64,000 nucleotides of DNA from Marinobacter sp. LV10R510-11A (GCF_900215155.1 NZ_LT907980.1:2480001-2544000); one strand, 5' to 3'; numbered from the stretch's first letter, positions 15,902 through 27,685 are shown. The notes: generated by a model not told the origin, from the sequence alone. Numbers and translations: made by a program.

Positions 15902-18736
15902 ATGGATCATATCCAGATTAAAGGGGCGCGGACCCACAACCTGAAGAACATCGACCTGGATATCCCAAGGGACAAGCTGATCGTGATAACCGGTCTATCC
16001 GGCTCAGGCAAATCATCCTTGGCGTTTGACACTCTCTATGCGGAAGGTCAGAGGCGTTATGTGGAATCTCTATCCACCTACGCGCGTCAGTTCCTATCCA
16101 TGATGGAGAAGCCCGATATCGATCACATCGAGGGTTTGTCTCCTGCTATTTCTATCGAGCAGAAATCCACATCACACAACCCTCGCTCGACGGTCGGCAC
16201 CATTACCGAAATCTACGACTATCTGCGACTTTTGTTTGCTCGGGCTGGCGAACCACGATGCCCCGAACACGGCCAACCACTGGAAGCGCAGACCGTAAGC
16301 CAGATGGTTGATCTGGTGCTAGCCATGCCGGAAGACAGCAAACTGATGATCCTTGCGCCGGTTATACGGGATCGCAAAGGGGAGCATCTGCAAGTCGTCG
16401 AGACCATGCGCAGCCAAGGCTTTATCCGGCTACGGGTGGACGGCACCGTGTATGACATCGACGATGTACCAACGCTCGACAAAAAGCGCAAGCACCAGAT
16501 TGATGTTGTCGTCGATCGCTTCAAAGTAAAACCTGGCCAGGAACAACGGCTCGCTGAAAGTTTTGAGACCGCCTTGGGGCTTGCCGACGGCATCGCCTTG
16601 GTCGCCCCGATGGATGGCGAATCAAGTAGCGAAGGTGCGGAGCATACCTTCTCAGCAAAATACGCGTGTACACAGTGCGGCTACGCCCTAAGCGAACTGG
16701 AACCAAAGCTGTTTTCCTTTAACAGCCCCGCCGGCGCCTGCCCTACCTGCGACGGCCTAGGTGTTAAGCAGTTCTTTGATGCAGACAAAATTGTACAGCA
16801 CCCCGAAGCAACCCTAGCCGCCGGTGCCATCAAAGGCTGGGATCGCCGGGCGGTGTACTATTTTCAGCTGCTGGGCAGCGTTGGCGAACACTATAAAGTC
16901 GATTTAGAAACACCCTGGGAAGAGCTTCCGGAAGATTTCCAGACAACCCTGCTGTTCGGGTCCGGCACCGAAGAGATTGCGTTTCGCTATGTGAACTCTC
17001 GCGGCCACATCATGGAGAGATCCCACCCCTTCGAGGGGATTATTCCGAACCTCGAACGCCGCTACCGGGAAACAGACTCTCAGAGCATGCGTGAAGAGCT
17101 AGCACGTAACCTCAGCACCCAGGCCTGTAAAGAATGCCATGGCGCCCGCCTACGCAGCAGCGCCCGACACGTTTTCATTGACGAACGCACTATTTCGGAT
17201 CTAACCCGCCTTCCAATCGGTGAAGCCTATTCTTACTTCGATACCCTGGAACTGGCTGGCCGCAAAGGCGAAATTGCCGAAAAAATCACAAAAGAAGTCC
17301 GGCAACGGCTCCAATTCCTAGTAAATGTGGGCTTAGAGTACCTGACACTGGAACGCAGCGCTGACACCCTGTCTGGAGGTGAGGCCCAACGAATAAGGCT
17401 CGCCAGCCAGATTGGCGCTGGCCTTGTTGGTGTTATGTACATCCTGGATGAGCCATCCATCGGGCTTCATCAGCGCGACAACGATCGTTTGTTGAGCACC
17501 CTTACCCACCTTCGCGATCTTGGTAACACCGTCATCGTTGTCGAGCACGATGAAGATGCTATTAGGGCAGCCGATCACGTTATTGATATAGGGCCAGGTG
17601 CCGGCGTACACGGCGGCGAAATCATTGCTCAGGGCACGCCTGCTCAGGTGATTGCAAACCCCAACTCACTGACTGGCCAGTACCTAAGCGGAGTTAAAAA
17701 GATAGCCATTCCGAGCATTCGGAATAAGGGTACAGGCCAGACTCTCACGTTAACCGGTGCAACTGGTAACAACCTGCAGAATGTCACCCTAACCCTACCA
17801 CTGGGTATAATGACCTGCGTAACCGGCGTTTCCGGCTCTGGCAAATCCACTCTGATAAACAGCACCCTATACCCAGTGGCGGCTGCCAAGCTGAACAAAG
17901 CCACCAGCCTTACCGCATCACCCTACGAAGGACTGAAAGGGCTTGAACAGCTGGATAAAGTGATCGACATAGACCAGAGCCCCATCGGTCGCACCCCTCG
18001 CTCCAATCCGGCCACCTACACCGGTCTATTCACACCGATTCGGGAGCTGTTCGCAGGCACTCAAGAGTCAAGATCAAGGGGCTACAAACCCGGCCGCTTC
18101 TCCTTCAACGTGAAAGGTGGACGATGTGAAGCCTGCCAGGGCGACGGCATGATAAAGGTAGAGATGCATTTTCTGCCAGATGTGTACGTTCCCTGTGACG
18201 TGTGTAAAGCCAAGCGCTATAACCGCGAAACTCTAGAGGTGCGCTACAAAGGTAAGAATATCAATGAAGTTCTGAGCATGACCGTAGAGGAAGGGCGGGT
18301 GTTTTTTGACGCCGTGCCGTTTCTTGCCAGAAAGCTACAGACACTGATTGATGTGGGACTGTCCTATATTCGCCTCGGCCAAAGTGCAGTCACCCTGTCT
18401 GGCGGCGAAGCGCAGCGGGTCAAGCTTGCCAAGGAGCTATCCAAGCGGGATACCGGGCAAACCTTGTATATCCTCGATGAACCCACAACAGGGCTACACT
18501 TCTACGATATACAGCAACTGCTAAACGTACTGCAGCGCCTCCGGGATCACGGCAACACCATCGTGGTGATCGAGCACAATCTTGATGTCATCAAGACGGC
18601 TGACTGGGTGATAGATCTAGGCCCAGAAGGCGGATCAGGAGGCGGGAAAATTATTGCGGAAGGCACGCCAGAACAAGTCGCTGCAAATCCAGCCTCGCAC
18701 ACAGGCCACTACCTGAAAGCCATCTTGCCGGGCTAA
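15902..18736 (+). CDS. uvrA: UvrABC excinuclease subunit A
   Basis: The 944-residue damage-recognition ATPase of nucleotide excision repair. Two ABC ATPase modules are visible: Walker [10 protein letters not shown] (31-39) and GVSGSGKST (about 641-649), with signatures LSGGEAQR near 489 and 831. Zinc modules are intact: C-x2-C pairs near 255 and 280, and near 741 and 764. The UvrA-specific N-terminus [17 protein letters not shown] confirms the start. It is transcribed divergently from the MFS gene, and convergently with the alpha operon, from which it is separated by a shared terminator. Confidence 0.98.
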   Translation: MDHIQIKGARTHNLKNIDLDIPRDKLIVITGLSGSGKSSLAFDTLYAEGQRRYVESLSTYARQFLSMMEKPDIDHIEGLSPAISIEQKSTSHNPRSTVGTITEIYDYLRLLFARAGEPRCPEHGQPLEAQTVSQMVDLVLAMPEDSKLMILAPVIRDRKGEHLQVVETMRSQGFIRLRVDGTVYDIDDVPTLDKKRKHQIDVVVDRFKVKPGQEQRLAESFETALGLADGIALVAPMDGESSSEGAEHTFSAKYACTQCGYALSELEPKLFSFNSPAGACPTCDGLGVKQFFDADKIVQHPEATLAAGAIKGWDRRAVYYFQLLGSVGEHYKVDLETPWEELPEDFQTTLLFGSGTEEIAFRYVNSRGHIMERSHPFEGIIPNLERRYRETDSQSMREELARNLSTQACKECHGARLRSSARHVFIDERTISDLTRLPIGEAYSYFDTLELAGRKGEIAEKITKEVRQRLQFLVNVGLEYLTLERSADTLSGGEAQRIRLASQIGAGLVGVMYILDEPSIGLHQRDNDRLLSTLTHLRDLGNTVIVVEHDEDAIRAADHVIDIGPGAGVHGGEIIAQGTPAQVIANPNSLTGQYLSGVKKIAIPSIRNKGTGQTLTLTGATGNNLQNVTLTLPLGIMTCVTGVSGSGKSTLINSTLYPVAAAKLNKATSLTASPYEGLKGLEQLDKVIDIDQSPIGRTPRSNPATYTGLFTPIRELFAGTQESRSRGYKPGRFSFNVKGGRCEACQGDGMIKVEMHFLPDVYVPCDVCKAKRYNRETLEVRYKGKNINEVLSMTVEEGRVFFDAVPFLARKLQTLIDVGLSYIRLGQSAVTLSGGEAQRVKLAKELSKRDTGQTLYILDEPTTGLHFYDIQQLLNVLQRLRDHGNTIVVIEHNLDVIKTADWVIDLGPEGGSGGGKIIAEGTPEQVAANPASHTGHYLKAILPG

Positions 18737-18742
18737 CCGGCA

Positions 18743-18779
18743 CAAAAAAACCGGAGGCGTTTCCGGCTCCGGTTTTTTC
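18743..18779. terminator. Bidirectional terminator between uvrA and rplQ
   Basis: The A7 run, the stem CCGGAG / CTCCGG (18751-18756 and 18767-18772) and a T6 run can serve uvrA on the plus strand and the end of the alpha operon on the minus strand. Confidence 0.88.
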
Positions 18780-18795
18780 TGACTAGATGACAATG

Positions 18796-19194
18796 TTACT
18801 TGCCGTCTTTGTCCACTTCTTCTGCTTCGATGTCCAACGGACGACCTATCAGCTCAACAAATGCCATAGGGGCATTGTCGCCTGTACGGAAGCCACACTT
18901 CAGAACACGAAGGTAACCACCCGGACGCTCATTGTAACGGGGGCCAAGCTCATTAAACAGCTTGACAACCGCTGCATCGTCACGTAGGCGAGAAAACGCC
19001 AGACGACGATTTGCAACCGAATCTTTCTTGGCGAGCGTGATCAAAGGCTCAGCTACCCGACGAAGCTCTTTGGCTTTCGGCAGCGTTGTTTTGATCAGCT
19101 CATGACCAACCAGTGACGCAGTCATGTTACGAAACATGGCCTTGCGATGCGCACTGGTCCTGTTGAACTTACGACCACTCTTACGATGACGCAT
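18796..19194 (-). CDS. rplQ: 50S ribosomal protein L17
   Basis: A 132-residue L17 starting [24 protein letters not shown], the family signature, and ending with a short acidic extension ([10 protein letters not shown]). It is the last gene of the alpha operon, 33 bp after rpoA, as in E. coli. L17 binds 23S rRNA near the exit tunnel. Transcription most likely ends at the bidirectional hairpin just beyond the stop codon. Confidence 0.97.
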   Translation of the reverse strand: MRHRKSGRKFNRTSAHRKAMFRNMTASLVGHELIKTTLPKAKELRRVAEPLITLAKKDSVANRRLAFSRLRDDAAVVKLFNELGPRYNERPGGYLRVLKCGFRTGDNAPMAFVELIGRPLDIEAEEVDKDGK

Positions 19195-19227
19195 TGCTCT
19201 TATTCCTTACCTTAAACTAATCGGCAA

Positions 19228-20232
19228 TCAACCGCCCAAAACCCGATCGTCGCCACGAAGGCTAGCCGGTGGCCAGTTATCAAGACGCATACCCAGAGAC
19301 AAACCGCGGGACGCCAAAACGTCCTTGATCTCGGTGAGCGACTTCTTACCAAGGTTAGGCGTCTTCAACAGCTCAACTTCTGTGCGCTGAATAAGATCGC
19401 CGATGTAGTAAATATTTTCAGCCTTCAAGCAATTAGCCGAACGCACTGTCAGTTCCAGATCATCAACCGGACGCAGCAGAATCGGATCAATTTCTTCCTC
19501 TTCTTCAACGCGCTCTGGCTCTTTCTCATGATCGAAATCAACAAATACCGCCAGTTGCTGCTGGAGAATCGTGGCCGCCCGGCGAATTGCTTCTTCCGGA
19601 TCGATAGTGCCATTTGTCTCCAAATCAATAACCAGCTTGTCCAGATCGGTACGCTGCTCTACTCGTGCACTTTCCACGGAATAGGCTACACGGCGAACCG
19701 GGCTGAAGGTTGCATCCAGTTGCAGACGCCCGATGGCACGGGTTTCATCTTCGTCGAGACCACGTTGATCTGCCGGCTCATAGCCGCGACCGCGTGCAAC
19801 ACGTAGACGCATGTTCACTTCACCATTTTCACTCAGGTGACAGATCACATGATCCGGGTTGGAAATCTCAACGTCATGATCCAGTTTGATATCACCGGCT
19901 GTAACAACGCCCGGGCCTTTCTTGCTGAGCGTTAGCTCAGTGTCATCCCGACCATTCATCTTGACCGCAACGCCTTTGAGATTCAGCAGAATCTCAATGA
20001 CGTCCTCCTGGACACCCTCAATCGCACTGTACTCGTGCAAAACACCGTCAATCTGCGCTTCAGTCACGGCGCAGCCCGGCATCGAAGACAAAAGAATGCG
20101 GCGCAAAGCGCTACCCAGGGTGTGACCAAAGCCTCTTTCCAGAGGCTCGAGCGTAACCTTGGCGCGCATCTCACTCGATTCTTTTACATCGATCGTACGA
20201 GGTGTCAATAATTCATGTGCTGAACGCTGCAT
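19228..20232 (-). CDS. rpoA: DNA-directed RNA polymerase subunit alpha
   Basis: A 334-residue alpha subunit. The N-terminal dimerisation domain has [29 protein letters not shown]. The C-terminal domain (about 245-330) has the DNA/UP-element binding helix-hairpin-helix ([33 protein letters not shown]). An acidic linker ([14 protein letters not shown]) joins them. Length and start agree with the Pseudomonas/Escherichia proteins. It sits between rpsD and rplQ in the alpha operon. Confidence 0.98.
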   Translation of the reverse strand: MQRSAHELLTPRTIDVKESSEMRAKVTLEPLERGFGHTLGSALRRILLSSMPGCAVTEAQIDGVLHEYSAIEGVQEDVIEILLNLKGVAVKMNGRDDTELTLSKKGPGVVTAGDIKLDHDVEISNPDHVICHLSENGEVNMRLRVARGRGYEPADQRGLDEDETRAIGRLQLDATFSPVRRVAYSVESARVEQRTDLDKLVIDLETNGTIDPEEAIRRAATILQQQLAVFVDFDHEKEPERVEEEEEIDPILLRPVDDLELTVRSANCLKAENIYYIGDLIQRTEVELLKTPNLGKKSLTEIKDVLASRGLSLGMRLDNWPPASLRGDDRVLGG

Positions 20233-20267
20233 AGACGCCCCTATCTGCTATCGTTGCGAACTGGGCT

Positions 20268-20888
20268 TTACTTAGAGTAAAGCTCGACGATGAGGTTCTC
20301 GTTGATGTCGGCCGGCAACTCAGTACGCTCAGGCACTGACTTGTAAACGCCGGACATCTTGGTGGCGTCGACCTCGACCCAGCTCACCGGTGCACGGCTT
20401 GCAGACAGATCCAGAGCGCCTTTAACGCGCAGCTGATTTCTGGCCTTTTCACGCACACTCACAACATCACTTGGCTTGACTTTGTAGGAAGCAATGTTCA
20501 CTACGTTGTCATTCACCAAGATCGCCTTGTGGGAGACGAGCTGACGGGACTCTGCACGGGTAGAACCGAATCCCATGCGGTATACAACGTTATCAAGACG
20601 CGTCTCGAGAAGCTGCAGCAGGTTTTCACCCGTGGCACCTTTCAGGCGAGCCGCCTCTTTATAATAGTTGCGGAATTGCTTTTCCAGTACGCCGTAAATA
20701 CGACGAACTTTCTGTTTTTCACGAAGCTGTACGCCGTACTCAGACAGACGACTACGACGCGCACCATGCACACCCGGTGGGGTCTCGATGTTGCACTTGG
20801 TATCCAGCGCGCGAACGCCGCTCTTCAGAAAAAGATCTGTCCCTTCACGACGAGACAGCTTGCACTTCGGGCCTGTATAACGAGCCAT
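20268..20888 (-). CDS. rpsD: 30S ribosomal protein S4
   Basis: A 206-residue S4, starting [19 protein letters not shown], with an S4 RNA-binding domain in the middle ([48 protein letters not shown]). S4 nucleates 30S assembly, and in E. coli it represses translation of its own alpha operon mRNA near rpsM. The N-terminus lacks the four-Cys zinc site of zinc-type S4 proteins. Confidence 0.98.
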   Translation of the reverse strand: MARYTGPKCKLSRREGTDLFLKSGVRALDTKCNIETPPGVHGARRSRLSEYGVQLREKQKVRRIYGVLEKQFRNYYKEAARLKGATGENLLQLLETRLDNVVYRMGFGSTRAESRQLVSHKAILVNDNVVNIASYKVKPSDVVSVREKARNQLRVKGALDLSASRAPVSWVEVDATKMSGVYKSVPERTELPADINENLIVELYSK

Positions 20889-20906
20889 ATTTAACTGTCT
20901 CCTGTG

Positions 20907-21296
20907 TTAGACGCGGCGCTTTTTGGGCGGACGACAGCCGTTATGAGGAATCGGCGTCACATCTGTGATGTTGGTGATCTTGTAGCCGCACGAATTCAAC
21001 GCGCGAACTGCAGACTCACGTCCGGGCCCGGGTCCTTTAACCTCTACGTCCAGGTTTTTAAGGCCGTATTCAGCAGCCGCGTTACCGGCTTTTTCAGCTG
21101 CTACCTGCGCAGCAAAAGGTGTACTCTTACGTGACCCACGAAAACCGGAACCACCAGAGGTAGCCCAGGACAGGACGTTGCCCTGACGGTCAGAAATGGT
21201 CACGATAGTGTTGTTGAAGGACGCATGAACGTGCGCGACGCCATCAACAACTGTCTTTTTCACCTTTTTACGGGTACGTGTACCTGGCTTTGCCAT
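20907..21296 (-). CDS. rpsK: 30S ribosomal protein S11
   Basis: A 129-residue S11. Central motifs [47 protein letters not shown] and the C-terminal [20 protein letters not shown] are both diagnostic. S11 lies on the 30S platform near the mRNA exit. The gene is 13 bp after rpsM and 18 bp before rpsD, so it is cotranscribed in the alpha operon. Confidence 0.98.
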   Translation of the reverse strand: MAKPGTRTRKKVKKTVVDGVAHVHASFNNTIVTISDRQGNVLSWATSGGSGFRGSRKSTPFAAQVAAEKAGNAAAEYGLKNLDVEVKGPGPGRESAVRALNSCGYKITNITDVTPIPHNGCRPPKKRRV

Positions 21297-21309
21297 GTTT
21301 GCCTACCTG

Positions 21310-21666
21310 TTACCTGCGAATAGGTTTGCGTGGACCTTTACGGGTGCGCGCGTTGGTCTTGGTGCGCTGGCCACGGACTGGAAGCCCATGACGGTGGCGC
21401 AGACCACGGTGACATCCGAGATCCTTCAAACGCTTAATGTTCATTTGTACTTCACGACGCAGATCGCCTTCAACGATTGCCTTACCCACTTCTGAACGAA
21501 GTGATTCAAGCTGCTCGTCGGATAGGTCTTTGACCTTGACGTCCGGCTTAACGCCGGTTGCATCGCAAACCTTCTGGGCTGTCGTCTTGCCAACACCAAA
21601 GATATAGGTCAGCGAGATAACAGCATGTTTGTGATCGGGTATATTGACACCGGCTATACGTGCCAT
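21310..21666 (-). CDS. rpsM: 30S ribosomal protein S13
   Basis: A 118-residue S13, starting [27 protein letters not shown], with the basic C-terminal tail ([21 protein letters not shown]) that contacts the P-site tRNA. It is the first gene of the alpha operon, preceded by the promoter at 21729-21758 and a ~55 nt leader. In E. coli this leader is the S4 repressor site. The shorter leader here was not resolved into the E. coli pseudoknot by eye. Confidence 0.98.
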   Translation of the reverse strand: MARIAGVNIPDHKHAVISLTYIFGVGKTTAQKVCDATGVKPDVKVKDLSDEQLESLRSEVGKAIVEGDLRREVQMNIKRLKDLGCHRGLRHRHGLPVRGQRTKTNARTRKGPRKPIRR

Positions 21667-21728
21667 CCAAATTACTCCGCGCTCAAAGCTATGCTGTGTG
21701 AATTTTCCGCCACTAATAAGGGCGCGAA

Positions 21729-21758
21729 ATAATAGCGCCTGACCCGCTACCGAGTCAA
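21729..21758 (-). promoter_or_regulatory. Promoter of the alpha operon (rpsM)
   Basis: On the minus strand -35 TTGACT (21758-21753), an 18 bp spacer and -10 TATTAT (21734-21729) are followed by the GC-rich discriminator TTCGCGCCC, typical of stringently controlled ribosomal promoters. It lies in the only sizeable gap (141 bp) between rpmJ and rpsM. Confidence 0.75.
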
Positions 21759-21807
21759 GCGCTACTATTTATACCCCTCTACAGTGCCAAGGTGCTTCCC
21801 GAAGGAA

Positions 21808-21921
21808 TCAGCCCTGACGCTGCTTATGGCGAGGTTCCGGGCAAATGACTCGTACTGAGCCATTGCGACGAATTACTTTGCAATTACGGCAAATTTTCTT
21901 TACCGAAGCGCGTACTTTCAT
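21808..21921 (-). CDS. rpmJ: 50S ribosomal protein L36
   Basis: A 37-residue L36, [21 protein letters not shown] followed by [16 protein letters not shown], encoded between secY and rpsM. The zinc ligands C11, C14, C27 and H32 are all present, so this is the zinc-binding (C+) form. The gene follows secY by 30 bp, as in the E. coli spc operon. Confidence 0.97.
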   Translation of the reverse strand: MKVRASVKKICRNCKVIRRNGSVRVICPEPRHKQRQG

Positions 21922-21951
21922 TGTCGACTCCAGTTTTCAAGGGGAACGGGA

Positions 21952-23274
21952 TTAACCGTTCCGACCATAGCCCTTGAGATTAGATTTCTTCATCAGTGAT
22001 TCATACTGATGCGACATCAGGTGCGACTGAACCTGGGCCATGAAATCCATCACCACGACTACAACAATCAGCAGTGAGGTGCCGCCCAAATAGAAGGGCA
22101 CGTTCCCGGCAACCATCAGAAACTGAGGAAACAGGGAGACTGCTGCAATGTACATTGCACCGAACAGAGTCAGGCGAGTCAGCACACCATCAATATACTT
22201 GGCTGTCTGATCACCCGGACGAATGCCCGGTATAAACGCGCCAGAGCGCTTGAGGTTATCCGCAACTTCTTTCGGGTTGTACATCAATGCTGTATAGAAG
22301 AAGCAGAAAAATACCACTGCTGCTGCAAACAAAATGATGTACAACGGCTGGCTTGGAGCCAGTGCCTGGGATATATCACTGAGCCACTCCATACCTTCGC
22401 CCTGACCGAACCACTGACCCAGCGACGCTGGGAAAAGCAGAATGGAGGAAGCAAAAATGGGCGGGATTACACCGGCCATGTTTACCTTCAGAGGTAGGTG
22501 ACTGGACTGCTGGGCAAACACCCGGCGCCCTTGCTGTCGTTTTGCGTAGTTGATGGTCAGCCGACGCTGCCCGCGCTCCATGAAAACCACGAAGCCAACA
22601 ATTGCAATCGCAAGAATACCAATACCCAAAACCAACAACAGGCTCATCTCGCCGCTACGAGCCTGCGCCAGAGTCTGACCAATTGCGCCGGGAAGCCCGG
22701 CAACAATACCTGCAAAAATCAGCAGGGAGATGCCGTTACCGACACCCCGCTCAGTGATCTGCTCACCCAGCCACATCATGAATACTGCACCACTCACGAA
22801 AGAGACGACTGCCACAAAGTGGAAGCTGAAGCTATCGTTGAAGGTGACGCCCTGAGAAGCCAACCCGACAGAAATACCCAAACCCTGAACCAGAGCTAAG
22901 ACAACCGTACCATACCGCGTGTACTGGCTAATCTTTCGACGTCCAGCCTCACCCTCTTTCTTCAGCTGCTCAAGCTGCGGATTTACCGCTGTCATGAGCT
23001 GCATGATAATCGAGGCAGAGATATACGGCATAATACCGAGAGCGAAGATACTCATGCGCTCAAGCGCACCACCTGAAAACATGTTGAACATACTCAGGAT
23101 AGTGCCCTGATTTTGCTCAAACAGTGCCGCCAAACGGTCTGGGTTAATACCTGGCACCGGAATGTGGGCACCAATTCGGTACACCAGCAATGCCACGAAG
23201 ACAAACCAAAGCCGCGATCGCAGCTCTGCTAGTCCTTTTCCCGCGCCCGCAGGCAATGATGCGTTCTTGGCCAT
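21952..23274 (-). CDS. secY: Protein translocase subunit SecY
   Basis: A 440-residue core channel of the Sec translocon with ten membrane helices. Diagnostic blocks are the N-terminal [26 protein letters not shown], the plug region ([31 protein letters not shown]) and the cytoplasmic loop with [23 protein letters not shown]. It is the penultimate gene of the spc operon and works with SecE, also encoded in this window, and SecA. Confidence 0.98.
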   Translation of the reverse strand: MAKNASLPAGAGKGLAELRSRLWFVFVALLVYRIGAHIPVPGINPDRLAALFEQNQGTILSMFNMFSGGALERMSIFALGIMPYISASIIMQLMTAVNPQLEQLKKEGEAGRRKISQYTRYGTVVLALVQGLGISVGLASQGVTFNDSFSFHFVAVVSFVSGAVFMMWLGEQITERGVGNGISLLIFAGIVAGLPGAIGQTLAQARSGEMSLLLVLGIGILAIAIVGFVVFMERGQRRLTINYAKRQQGRRVFAQQSSHLPLKVNMAGVIPPIFASSILLFPASLGQWFGQGEGMEWLSDISQALAPSQPLYIILFAAAVVFFCFFYTALMYNPKEVADNLKRSGAFIPGIRPGDQTAKYIDGVLTRLTLFGAMYIAAVSLFPQFLMVAGNVPFYLGGTSLLIVVVVVMDFMAQVQSHLMSHQYESLMKKSNLKGYGRNG

Positions 23275-23291
23275 TTAGTCCTCGACTCGCC

Positions 23292-23726
23292 TTAGTCTTC
23301 GACTTTCCCACCCGCGGCAGAAATTGCCTCGCGCGCGCCTTTTGTTACCCGAAGTCCTTTCACGGTCACTGCACGATCGAGCTCGCCCGATAGGATAACC
23401 TTGGCTTCGCGAATTTCCTCACGGATGATGTCGGCCTTCTTAAGGGCCGCAAGATCCACAATATCGCCTTCAACTTTCGCCAGTTCGTTTAGGCGAATTT
23501 CAGCAACATAACGCTGCTGACGCGACGTAAAGCCAAACTTCGGCAGTCGACGAGCCAAAGGCTGCTGGCCACCCTCGAAACCAGGAGCAACGCTGCCCCC
23601 GGTACGGGCTTTCTGGCCTTTGTGACCACGGCCACAGGTTTTACCGAAACCGCTTCCGATACCACGACCGACGCGCCTTGCGGCGGGACGTGAACCGAGT
23701 TCCGGACTAAGTTTGTTCAGACGCAT
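23292..23726 (-). CDS. rplO: 50S ribosomal protein L15
   Basis: A 144-residue L15. The start at 23726 ([14 protein letters not shown]) matches the family and follows the rpmD stop by one base; an in-frame start five codons earlier would overlap rpmD. The glycine-rich core [22 protein letters not shown] is diagnostic. It is a late-assembly 23S binding protein encoded directly before secY in the spc operon. Confidence 0.97.
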   Translation of the reverse strand: MRLNKLSPELGSRPAARRVGRGIGSGFGKTCGRGHKGQKARTGGSVAPGFEGGQQPLARRLPKFGFTSRQQRYVAEIRLNELAKVEGDIVDLAALKKADIIREEIREAKVILSGELDRAVTVKGLRVTKGAREAISAAGGKVED

Positions 23727-23727
23727 C

Positions 23728-23916
23728 TTAGCTCTCCTCAACCCGAACCAGGTAGTTCACCCGGTTGATCATACCGCGCATAGAAGGTGTATCTTCTACT
23801 TCAACGGTATGACCGATTTTACGAAGACCCAAGCCCTTCACACAAAGCTTGTGCTTAGGCTGGCAGCCGATAGGGCTGCGGGTCAGAGTTACTTTGATCG
23901 TTTTTGCGTTCGCCAT
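23728..23916 (-). CDS. rpmD: 50S ribosomal protein L30
   Basis: A 62-residue L30, [23 protein letters not shown] with the conserved [19 protein letters not shown] block. The start at 23916 gives the standard length. A longer frame runs back into rpsE and is not supported. It sits between rpsE and rplO in the spc operon, with a 4 bp gap to rpsE. Confidence 0.97.
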   Translation of the reverse strand: MANAKTIKVTLTRSPIGCQPKHKLCVKGLGLRKIGHTVEVEDTPSMRGMINRVNYLVRVEES

Positions 23917-23920
23917 GACT

Positions 23921-24424
23921 TCAACAACCCAGAATGTCTTCGACGGATTTACCGCGCTTGGCTGCAATATCTTCAGGCGCCTGCGTTGCCTGGAGACCCT
24001 TGATAGTGGAACGTACTACGTTCGCCGGGTTGGTAGACCCATAACACTTGGACAGTACGTTCTGAACACCTGCAACTTCAAGTACTGCACGCATCGCACC
24101 ACCGGCGATGATACCTGTACCGTCAGAAGCCGGCTGCATGTACACCTTGGAACCACCATGCTGGGCTCGCACTGCATACTGCAGGGTAGTGCCGTCGAGA
24201 GGCACATCTACCATGTTCTTACGTGCAGCTTCCATTGACTTCTGGATAGCGACCGGCACTTCACGTGCCTTGCCACGGCCAAAGCCAACGCGTCCTTTTC
24301 CGTCACCAACAACGCTCAGTGCGGTGAACGCGAAAACGCGACCACCCTTGACCACTTTGGCGACGCGATTAACCTGAACCAGCTTCTCCTGGAGCTCAGG
24401 CGCCTTCTGATCGTTAACGCTCAT
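23921..24424 (-). CDS. rpsE: 30S ribosomal protein S5
   Basis: A 167-residue S5 with the double-stranded RNA-binding domain ([39 protein letters not shown]) and C-terminal fold ([37 protein letters not shown]). The start at 24424 ([11 protein letters not shown]) is preceded by AGAGGTGGAG. A GTG three codons earlier overlaps that ribosome-binding site. S5 contributes to decoding accuracy and mRNA unwinding at the entry pore. It is a spc operon member. Confidence 0.97.
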   Translation of the reverse strand: MSVNDQKAPELQEKLVQVNRVAKVVKGGRVFAFTALSVVGDGKGRVGFGRGKAREVPVAIQKSMEAARKNMVDVPLDGTTLQYAVRAQHGGSKVYMQPASDGTGIIAGGAMRAVLEVAGVQNVLSKCYGSTNPANVVRSTIKGLQATQAPEDIAAKRGKSVEDILGC

Positions 24425-24436
24425 CTTCTCCACCTC

Positions 24437-24784
24437 TTAGAATTGCAAGCCAGCTTCACGGGCTGCGTCGGCCAAAGCCTGCACACGACCGTGATAACGG
24501 TAACCGGAGCGGTCGAAAGCGACCTGCTCAACACCTGCCGCCTTGGCGCGCTCAGCAATCAGCTGACCGACCTTTTTCGCGGCGTCCACGTTACCGGTTG
24601 CACCCTGGCGCAATTCCTTATCCAACGTGGAGGCAGTGGCTATAACTTGGCTGCCATCTGCGGTCGTAACCTGGGCGTACATATGACGCGGGGTGCGGTG
24701 AACGCACAAACGTGTCGTACCCAGTTCACGGATCTTCATGCGCACTTTGCGTGCGCGACGCAATCTTTCGTTATTCGCGCTCAT
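24437..24784 (-). CDS. rplR: 50S ribosomal protein L18
   Basis: A 115-residue L18, [39 protein letters not shown], ending [26 protein letters not shown], both diagnostic. L18 binds 5S rRNA together with L5 and L25. It is encoded between rplF and rpsE in the spc operon, with short gaps that indicate cotranscription. Confidence 0.98.
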   Translation of the reverse strand: MSANNERLRRARKVRMKIRELGTTRLCVHRTPRHMYAQVTTADGSQVIATASTLDKELRQGATGNVDAAKKVGQLIAERAKAAGVEQVAFDRSGYRYHGRVQALADAAREAGLQF

Positions 24785-24793
24785 AGTCCCGCC

Positions 24794-25327
24794 TTATTTC
24801 TTCTTGGCTTCTTTACGTCTTACCTGCTCACCCGCATACCGCACACCTTTGCCTTTGTAAGGCTCGGGCGGACGAAACGCGCGGATTTCTGCAGCGACGT
24901 GGCCAACCTGTTGCTTATCGATACCGCGAATGACAACTTCCGTATTGGACGGAGTTTCAACGGTAATCCCCTCGGGCAGCTCGTACGCTACTGGGTGAGA
25001 AAAACCCAGTGTCAGATTGAGCTTCTTACCTTGCGCCTGGGCCCGGTAACCTACACCGATCAGCTGGAGCTTACGCTCGAAGCCTGCGGACACACCGGTC
25101 ACCATGTTGCTGACCAGCGCGCGGGTTGTGCCAGCAAGAGCGCGGGACTGTTGGGCACCATCACGGGCAGCAAAGCGAAGAATGCTGTCTTCCTGCTTTA
25201 CTTCCACCGTCTGGTGAATTGAAAACTCAAGTGCTCCTTTGGAGCCCTTTACACTAATTTCCTGTCCGTTCAGCTTAACCTCAACACCGGAAGGCAGCAC
25301 GACAGGATTATTGGCAACCCTGGACAT
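24794..25327 (-). CDS. rplF: 50S ribosomal protein L6
   Basis: A 177-residue L6: [31 protein letters not shown] at the N-terminus and the C-terminal signature [24 protein letters not shown]. It has two tandem alpha/beta repeats and sits near the factor-binding centre of the 50S subunit. Spc operon, 9 bp after rpsH and 9 bp before rplR. Confidence 0.98.
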   Translation of the reverse strand: MSRVANNPVVLPSGVEVKLNGQEISVKGSKGALEFSIHQTVEVKQEDSILRFAARDGAQQSRALAGTTRALVSNMVTGVSAGFERKLQLIGVGYRAQAQGKKLNLTLGFSHPVAYELPEGITVETPSNTEVVIRGIDKQQVGHVAAEIRAFRPPEPYKGKGVRYAGEQVRRKEAKKK

Positions 25328-25336
25328 GTGATTCTC

Positions 25337-25729
25337 CTAGAATACGGTGCAGATGACTTCGCCACCCACGCCGGCAGCTCGTGCGGCGCGGTCTGTCATT
25401 ACGCCCTTAGACGTAGAGACAATCGCGACTCCTAAACCACCGGATACTTTCGGCAGTTCCCCGGTGCCCTTATACTGGCGCAGACTTGGACGGCTAACCC
25501 GCTTGATCTTCTCAATAACCGGCTTGCCGCCAAAGTACTTGAGGTTGATCGTCAGCTCGGGTTTTACCTCGGCTGAAACGGAAAAATCGCCAACGTAACC
25601 TTCGTCCTTCAGGACTTGGGCCACGGAGATCTTCATCTTTGAAGACGGCATCGTAACGTCTGTCTTTGATGCCATCTGGGCGTTGCGAATACGGGTTACC
25701 ATATCCGCAAGCGTATCTTGCATACTCAT
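25337..25729 (-). CDS. rpsH: 30S ribosomal protein S8
   Basis: A 130-residue S8, equal in length to the E. coli protein. The start is [20 protein letters not shown] and the C-terminal motif is [33 protein letters not shown]. The open frame extends upstream but has no family support there. S8 binds 16S helix 21, and in E. coli it represses the spc operon by binding mRNA at rplE. An equivalent site here was not resolved. Confidence 0.97.
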   Translation of the reverse strand: MSMQDTLADMVTRIRNAQMASKTDVTMPSSKMKISVAQVLKDEGYVGDFSVSAEVKPELTINLKYFGGKPVIEKIKRVSRPSLRQYKGTGELPKVSGGLGVAIVSTSKGVMTDRAARAAGVGGEVICTVF

Positions 25730-25818
25730 TGGTATGAGGCTCCTGATCTTTTTAGTTGTGCAGCGGCTTGCCGCACCGCTTACCAACAGGCACCTGACCT
25801 AAGTCAGGCCACCCATCT

Positions 25819-26124
25819 TTACCAGCTTGCTTTAGTCAGGCCCGGAACGTCGCCACGCATGCCGTATTCACGGAGTTTAATCCGTGAAAGCTCGAACTTG
25901 CGAAGAACGCCATGGGGACGACCAGTCACCTGGCAACGATTACGAAGACGCGAAGGAGACGCATCGCGAGGAAGCTGTTGTAGCTTCATCTGTGCGCTCC
26001 AACGGTCATCATCGCTGGTATTCGGGTTCTTGATAATCGCCTTGAGCTCAGCACGCTTCGCTGCAAATTTTGCAACGGTTTGCTCGCGCTTGAGTTCACG
26101 GTTTTTCATGGAAACCTTAGCCAT
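25819..26124 (-). CDS. rpsN: 30S ribosomal protein S14
   Basis: A 101-residue S14 of the long, zinc-free type: [28 protein letters not shown], with the C-terminal half [41 protein letters not shown]. It lacks the paired CxxC zinc ligands. The start at 26124 is chosen by family match. An 89 bp gap separates it from rpsH; nothing else is recognised in that gap. Confidence 0.97.
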   Translation of the reverse strand: MAKVSMKNRELKREQTVAKFAAKRAELKAIIKNPNTSDDDRWSAQMKLQQLPRDASPSRLRNRCQVTGRPHGVLRKFELSRIKLREYGMRGDVPGLTKASW

Positions 26125-26137
26125 TACTCTCGTTCCT

Positions 26138-26677
26138 TTATTTCTTGAACGGAAAACCAAAAGCTTTCAAAAGCTCGCGACCTTCATCGTCGGTACCGGC
26201 ACTGGTGGTAATGGTGACATCCAGACCACGGATCTTGTCGACCTTATCGTACTCGATCTCAGGAAAAATAATCTGCTCACGCACACCCATGCTGTAGTTA
26301 CCGCGCCCATCAAAGGACTTGGGATTCAGGCCACGGAAGTCACGAATGCGGGGAACCGCAATGTGAATCAGCCGATCAAAGAAATCCCACATGCGCTCGC
26401 CGCGCAGGGTAACCTTACAACCAATCGGCCAACCTTCACGGATTTTAAAGCCCGCTACAGATTTACGCGCCAATGTAACAACCACTTTTTGTCCTGCTAG
26501 GCGCTCTAGATCTGCCACAGCATTCTCAATCAGCTTCTTGTCACCGACCGCTTCACCGACACCCATGTTCAGGGTAATCTTTTCGATACGCGGCACCTGC
26601 ATTATGTTCTTGTAGCTGAACTCTTTCCACAGGGCTGGTACCACATCCTTACTGTACTGCTCTTTCATGTTAAGCAT
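26138..26677 (-). CDS. rplE: 50S ribosomal protein L5
   Basis: A 179-residue L5, the same length as in E. coli when started at 26677 ([20 protein letters not shown]). Blocks [16 protein letters not shown] and [21 protein letters not shown] are diagnostic. It binds 5S rRNA and contacts the P-site tRNA. It follows rplX by 15 bp in the spc operon. The frame is open a further four codons upstream, and a Met three codons downstream is also possible. Confidence 0.96.
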   Translation of the reverse strand: MLNMKEQYSKDVVPALWKEFSYKNIMQVPRIEKITLNMGVGEAVGDKKLIENAVADLERLAGQKVVVTLARKSVAGFKIREGWPIGCKVTLRGERMWDFFDRLIHIAVPRIRDFRGLNPKSFDGRGNYSMGVREQIIFPEIEYDKVDKIRGLDVTITTSAGTDDEGRELLKAFGFPFKK

Positions 26678-26692
26678 CGCAACCACCACCGC

Positions 26693-27013
26693 TTACTGGT
26701 TATCGACAGCTTCTTTCGTAGCTTTGAAGATCCGCGATTTCGCCCCGTCTTCCTTAATCTGGAAGCCAACACGATCGGCTTTGCCGGTCTGCGGATTAAA
26801 AATAGCTACGTTGGAAGCCTGGATAGGTGCTTCTTTCTCGACGATGCCACCTGGGGAGCCCAGCATCGGGTTCGGCTTAGTGTGCTTCTTCATCATGTTG
26901 ATGCCAGAAACAATCACGCGGCCGTCGTCCTGAACCTTCAGAACTTTACCACGTTTGCCTTTGTCTTTCCCCGTAGTGACGACTACTTCGTCATCTCGTT
27001 TGATCTTTTTCAT
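26693..27013 (-). CDS. rplX: 50S ribosomal protein L24
   Basis: A 106-residue L24 with an N-terminal KOW motif ([27 protein letters not shown]) and the [16 protein letters not shown] block. It initiates 50S assembly near the exit tunnel. Encoded between rplN and rplE, the conserved spc operon position. Confidence 0.97.
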   Translation of the reverse strand: MKKIKRDDEVVVTTGKDKGKRGKVLKVQDDGRVIVSGINMMKKHTKPNPMLGSPGGIVEKEAPIQASNVAIFNPQTGKADRVGFQIKEDGAKSRIFKATKEAVDNQ

Positions 27014-27030
27014 AACCGGCCTCTGGTCCT

Positions 27031-27399
27031 TTAAAGTACTTCGGGTGCCAGTGAGATAATTTTCATGAACTTTTCATTACGCAGCTCACGGGTAACCGGT
27101 CCGAAGATACGGGTACCAATCGGTGCGTCCTGGTTGTTCAGAAGTACCGCCGCGTTACCGTCAAAGCGGATCAGCGATCCGTCAGGACGGCGAACACCCT
27201 TACGGGTGCGCACGACGACAGCCTTGAGTACCTGGCCTTTTTTCACTTTGCCGCGAGGGATGGCTTCCTTAACGGTTACCTTGATGACGTCCCCTACGCT
27301 AGCATACCGCCTGTGTGAACCGCCCAGAACCTTGATGCACATCACCCGACGCGCACCGCTGTTATCTGCGACTTTAAGCATTGTTTGAGTCTGAATCAT
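27031..27399 (-). CDS. rplN: 50S ribosomal protein L14
   Basis: A 122-residue L14: [37 protein letters not shown], ending [17 protein letters not shown], near-universal sequences. It forms an intersubunit bridge with 16S rRNA. It is the first gene of the classic spc block. The gap to rpsQ is only 18 bp and no separate spc promoter was seen, so read-through from the S10 operon is likely. Confidence 0.98.
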   Translation of the reverse strand: MIQTQTMLKVADNSGARRVMCIKVLGGSHRRYASVGDVIKVTVKEAIPRGKVKKGQVLKAVVVRTRKGVRRPDGSLIRFDGNAAVLLNNQDAPIGTRIFGPVTRELRNEKFMKIISLAPEVL

Positions 27400-27417
27400 G
27401 GTTTTTCTCCGGGCGTA

Positions 27418-27684
27418 TTACACCTTGGATGCATGTTCAGTGACTTCCACTAGGGCCCAGCTTTTGGTCTTAGAGACCGGGCGGGTTTCCTGAATGGTAA
27501 CAGTGTCACCAATGTTGCACTGGTTGCTCTCATCGTGAGCATGGATCTTGGTTGAACGCTTCATGTACTTGCCGTACAGAGGGTGCTTTACCTGACGCTC
27601 GACCAATACCACGATGGATTTCTCCATCTTGTTGCTCACGACCTTGCCGCTCAGAGTTCTGGCAGTTTGGGTAGCTTCGGTCAT
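27418..27684 (-). CDS. rpsQ: 30S ribosomal protein S17
   Basis: An 88-residue S17 with an OB-fold: [43 protein letters not shown], then [27 protein letters not shown] primary 16S rRNA binder. It is the last gene of the S10 operon order, one base after the rpmC stop codon. Confidence 0.98.
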   Translation of the reverse strand: MTEATQTARTLSGKVVSNKMEKSIVVLVERQVKHPLYGKYMKRSTKIHAHDESNQCNIGDTVTIQETRPVSKTKSWALVEVTEHASKV

Positions 27685-27685
27685 G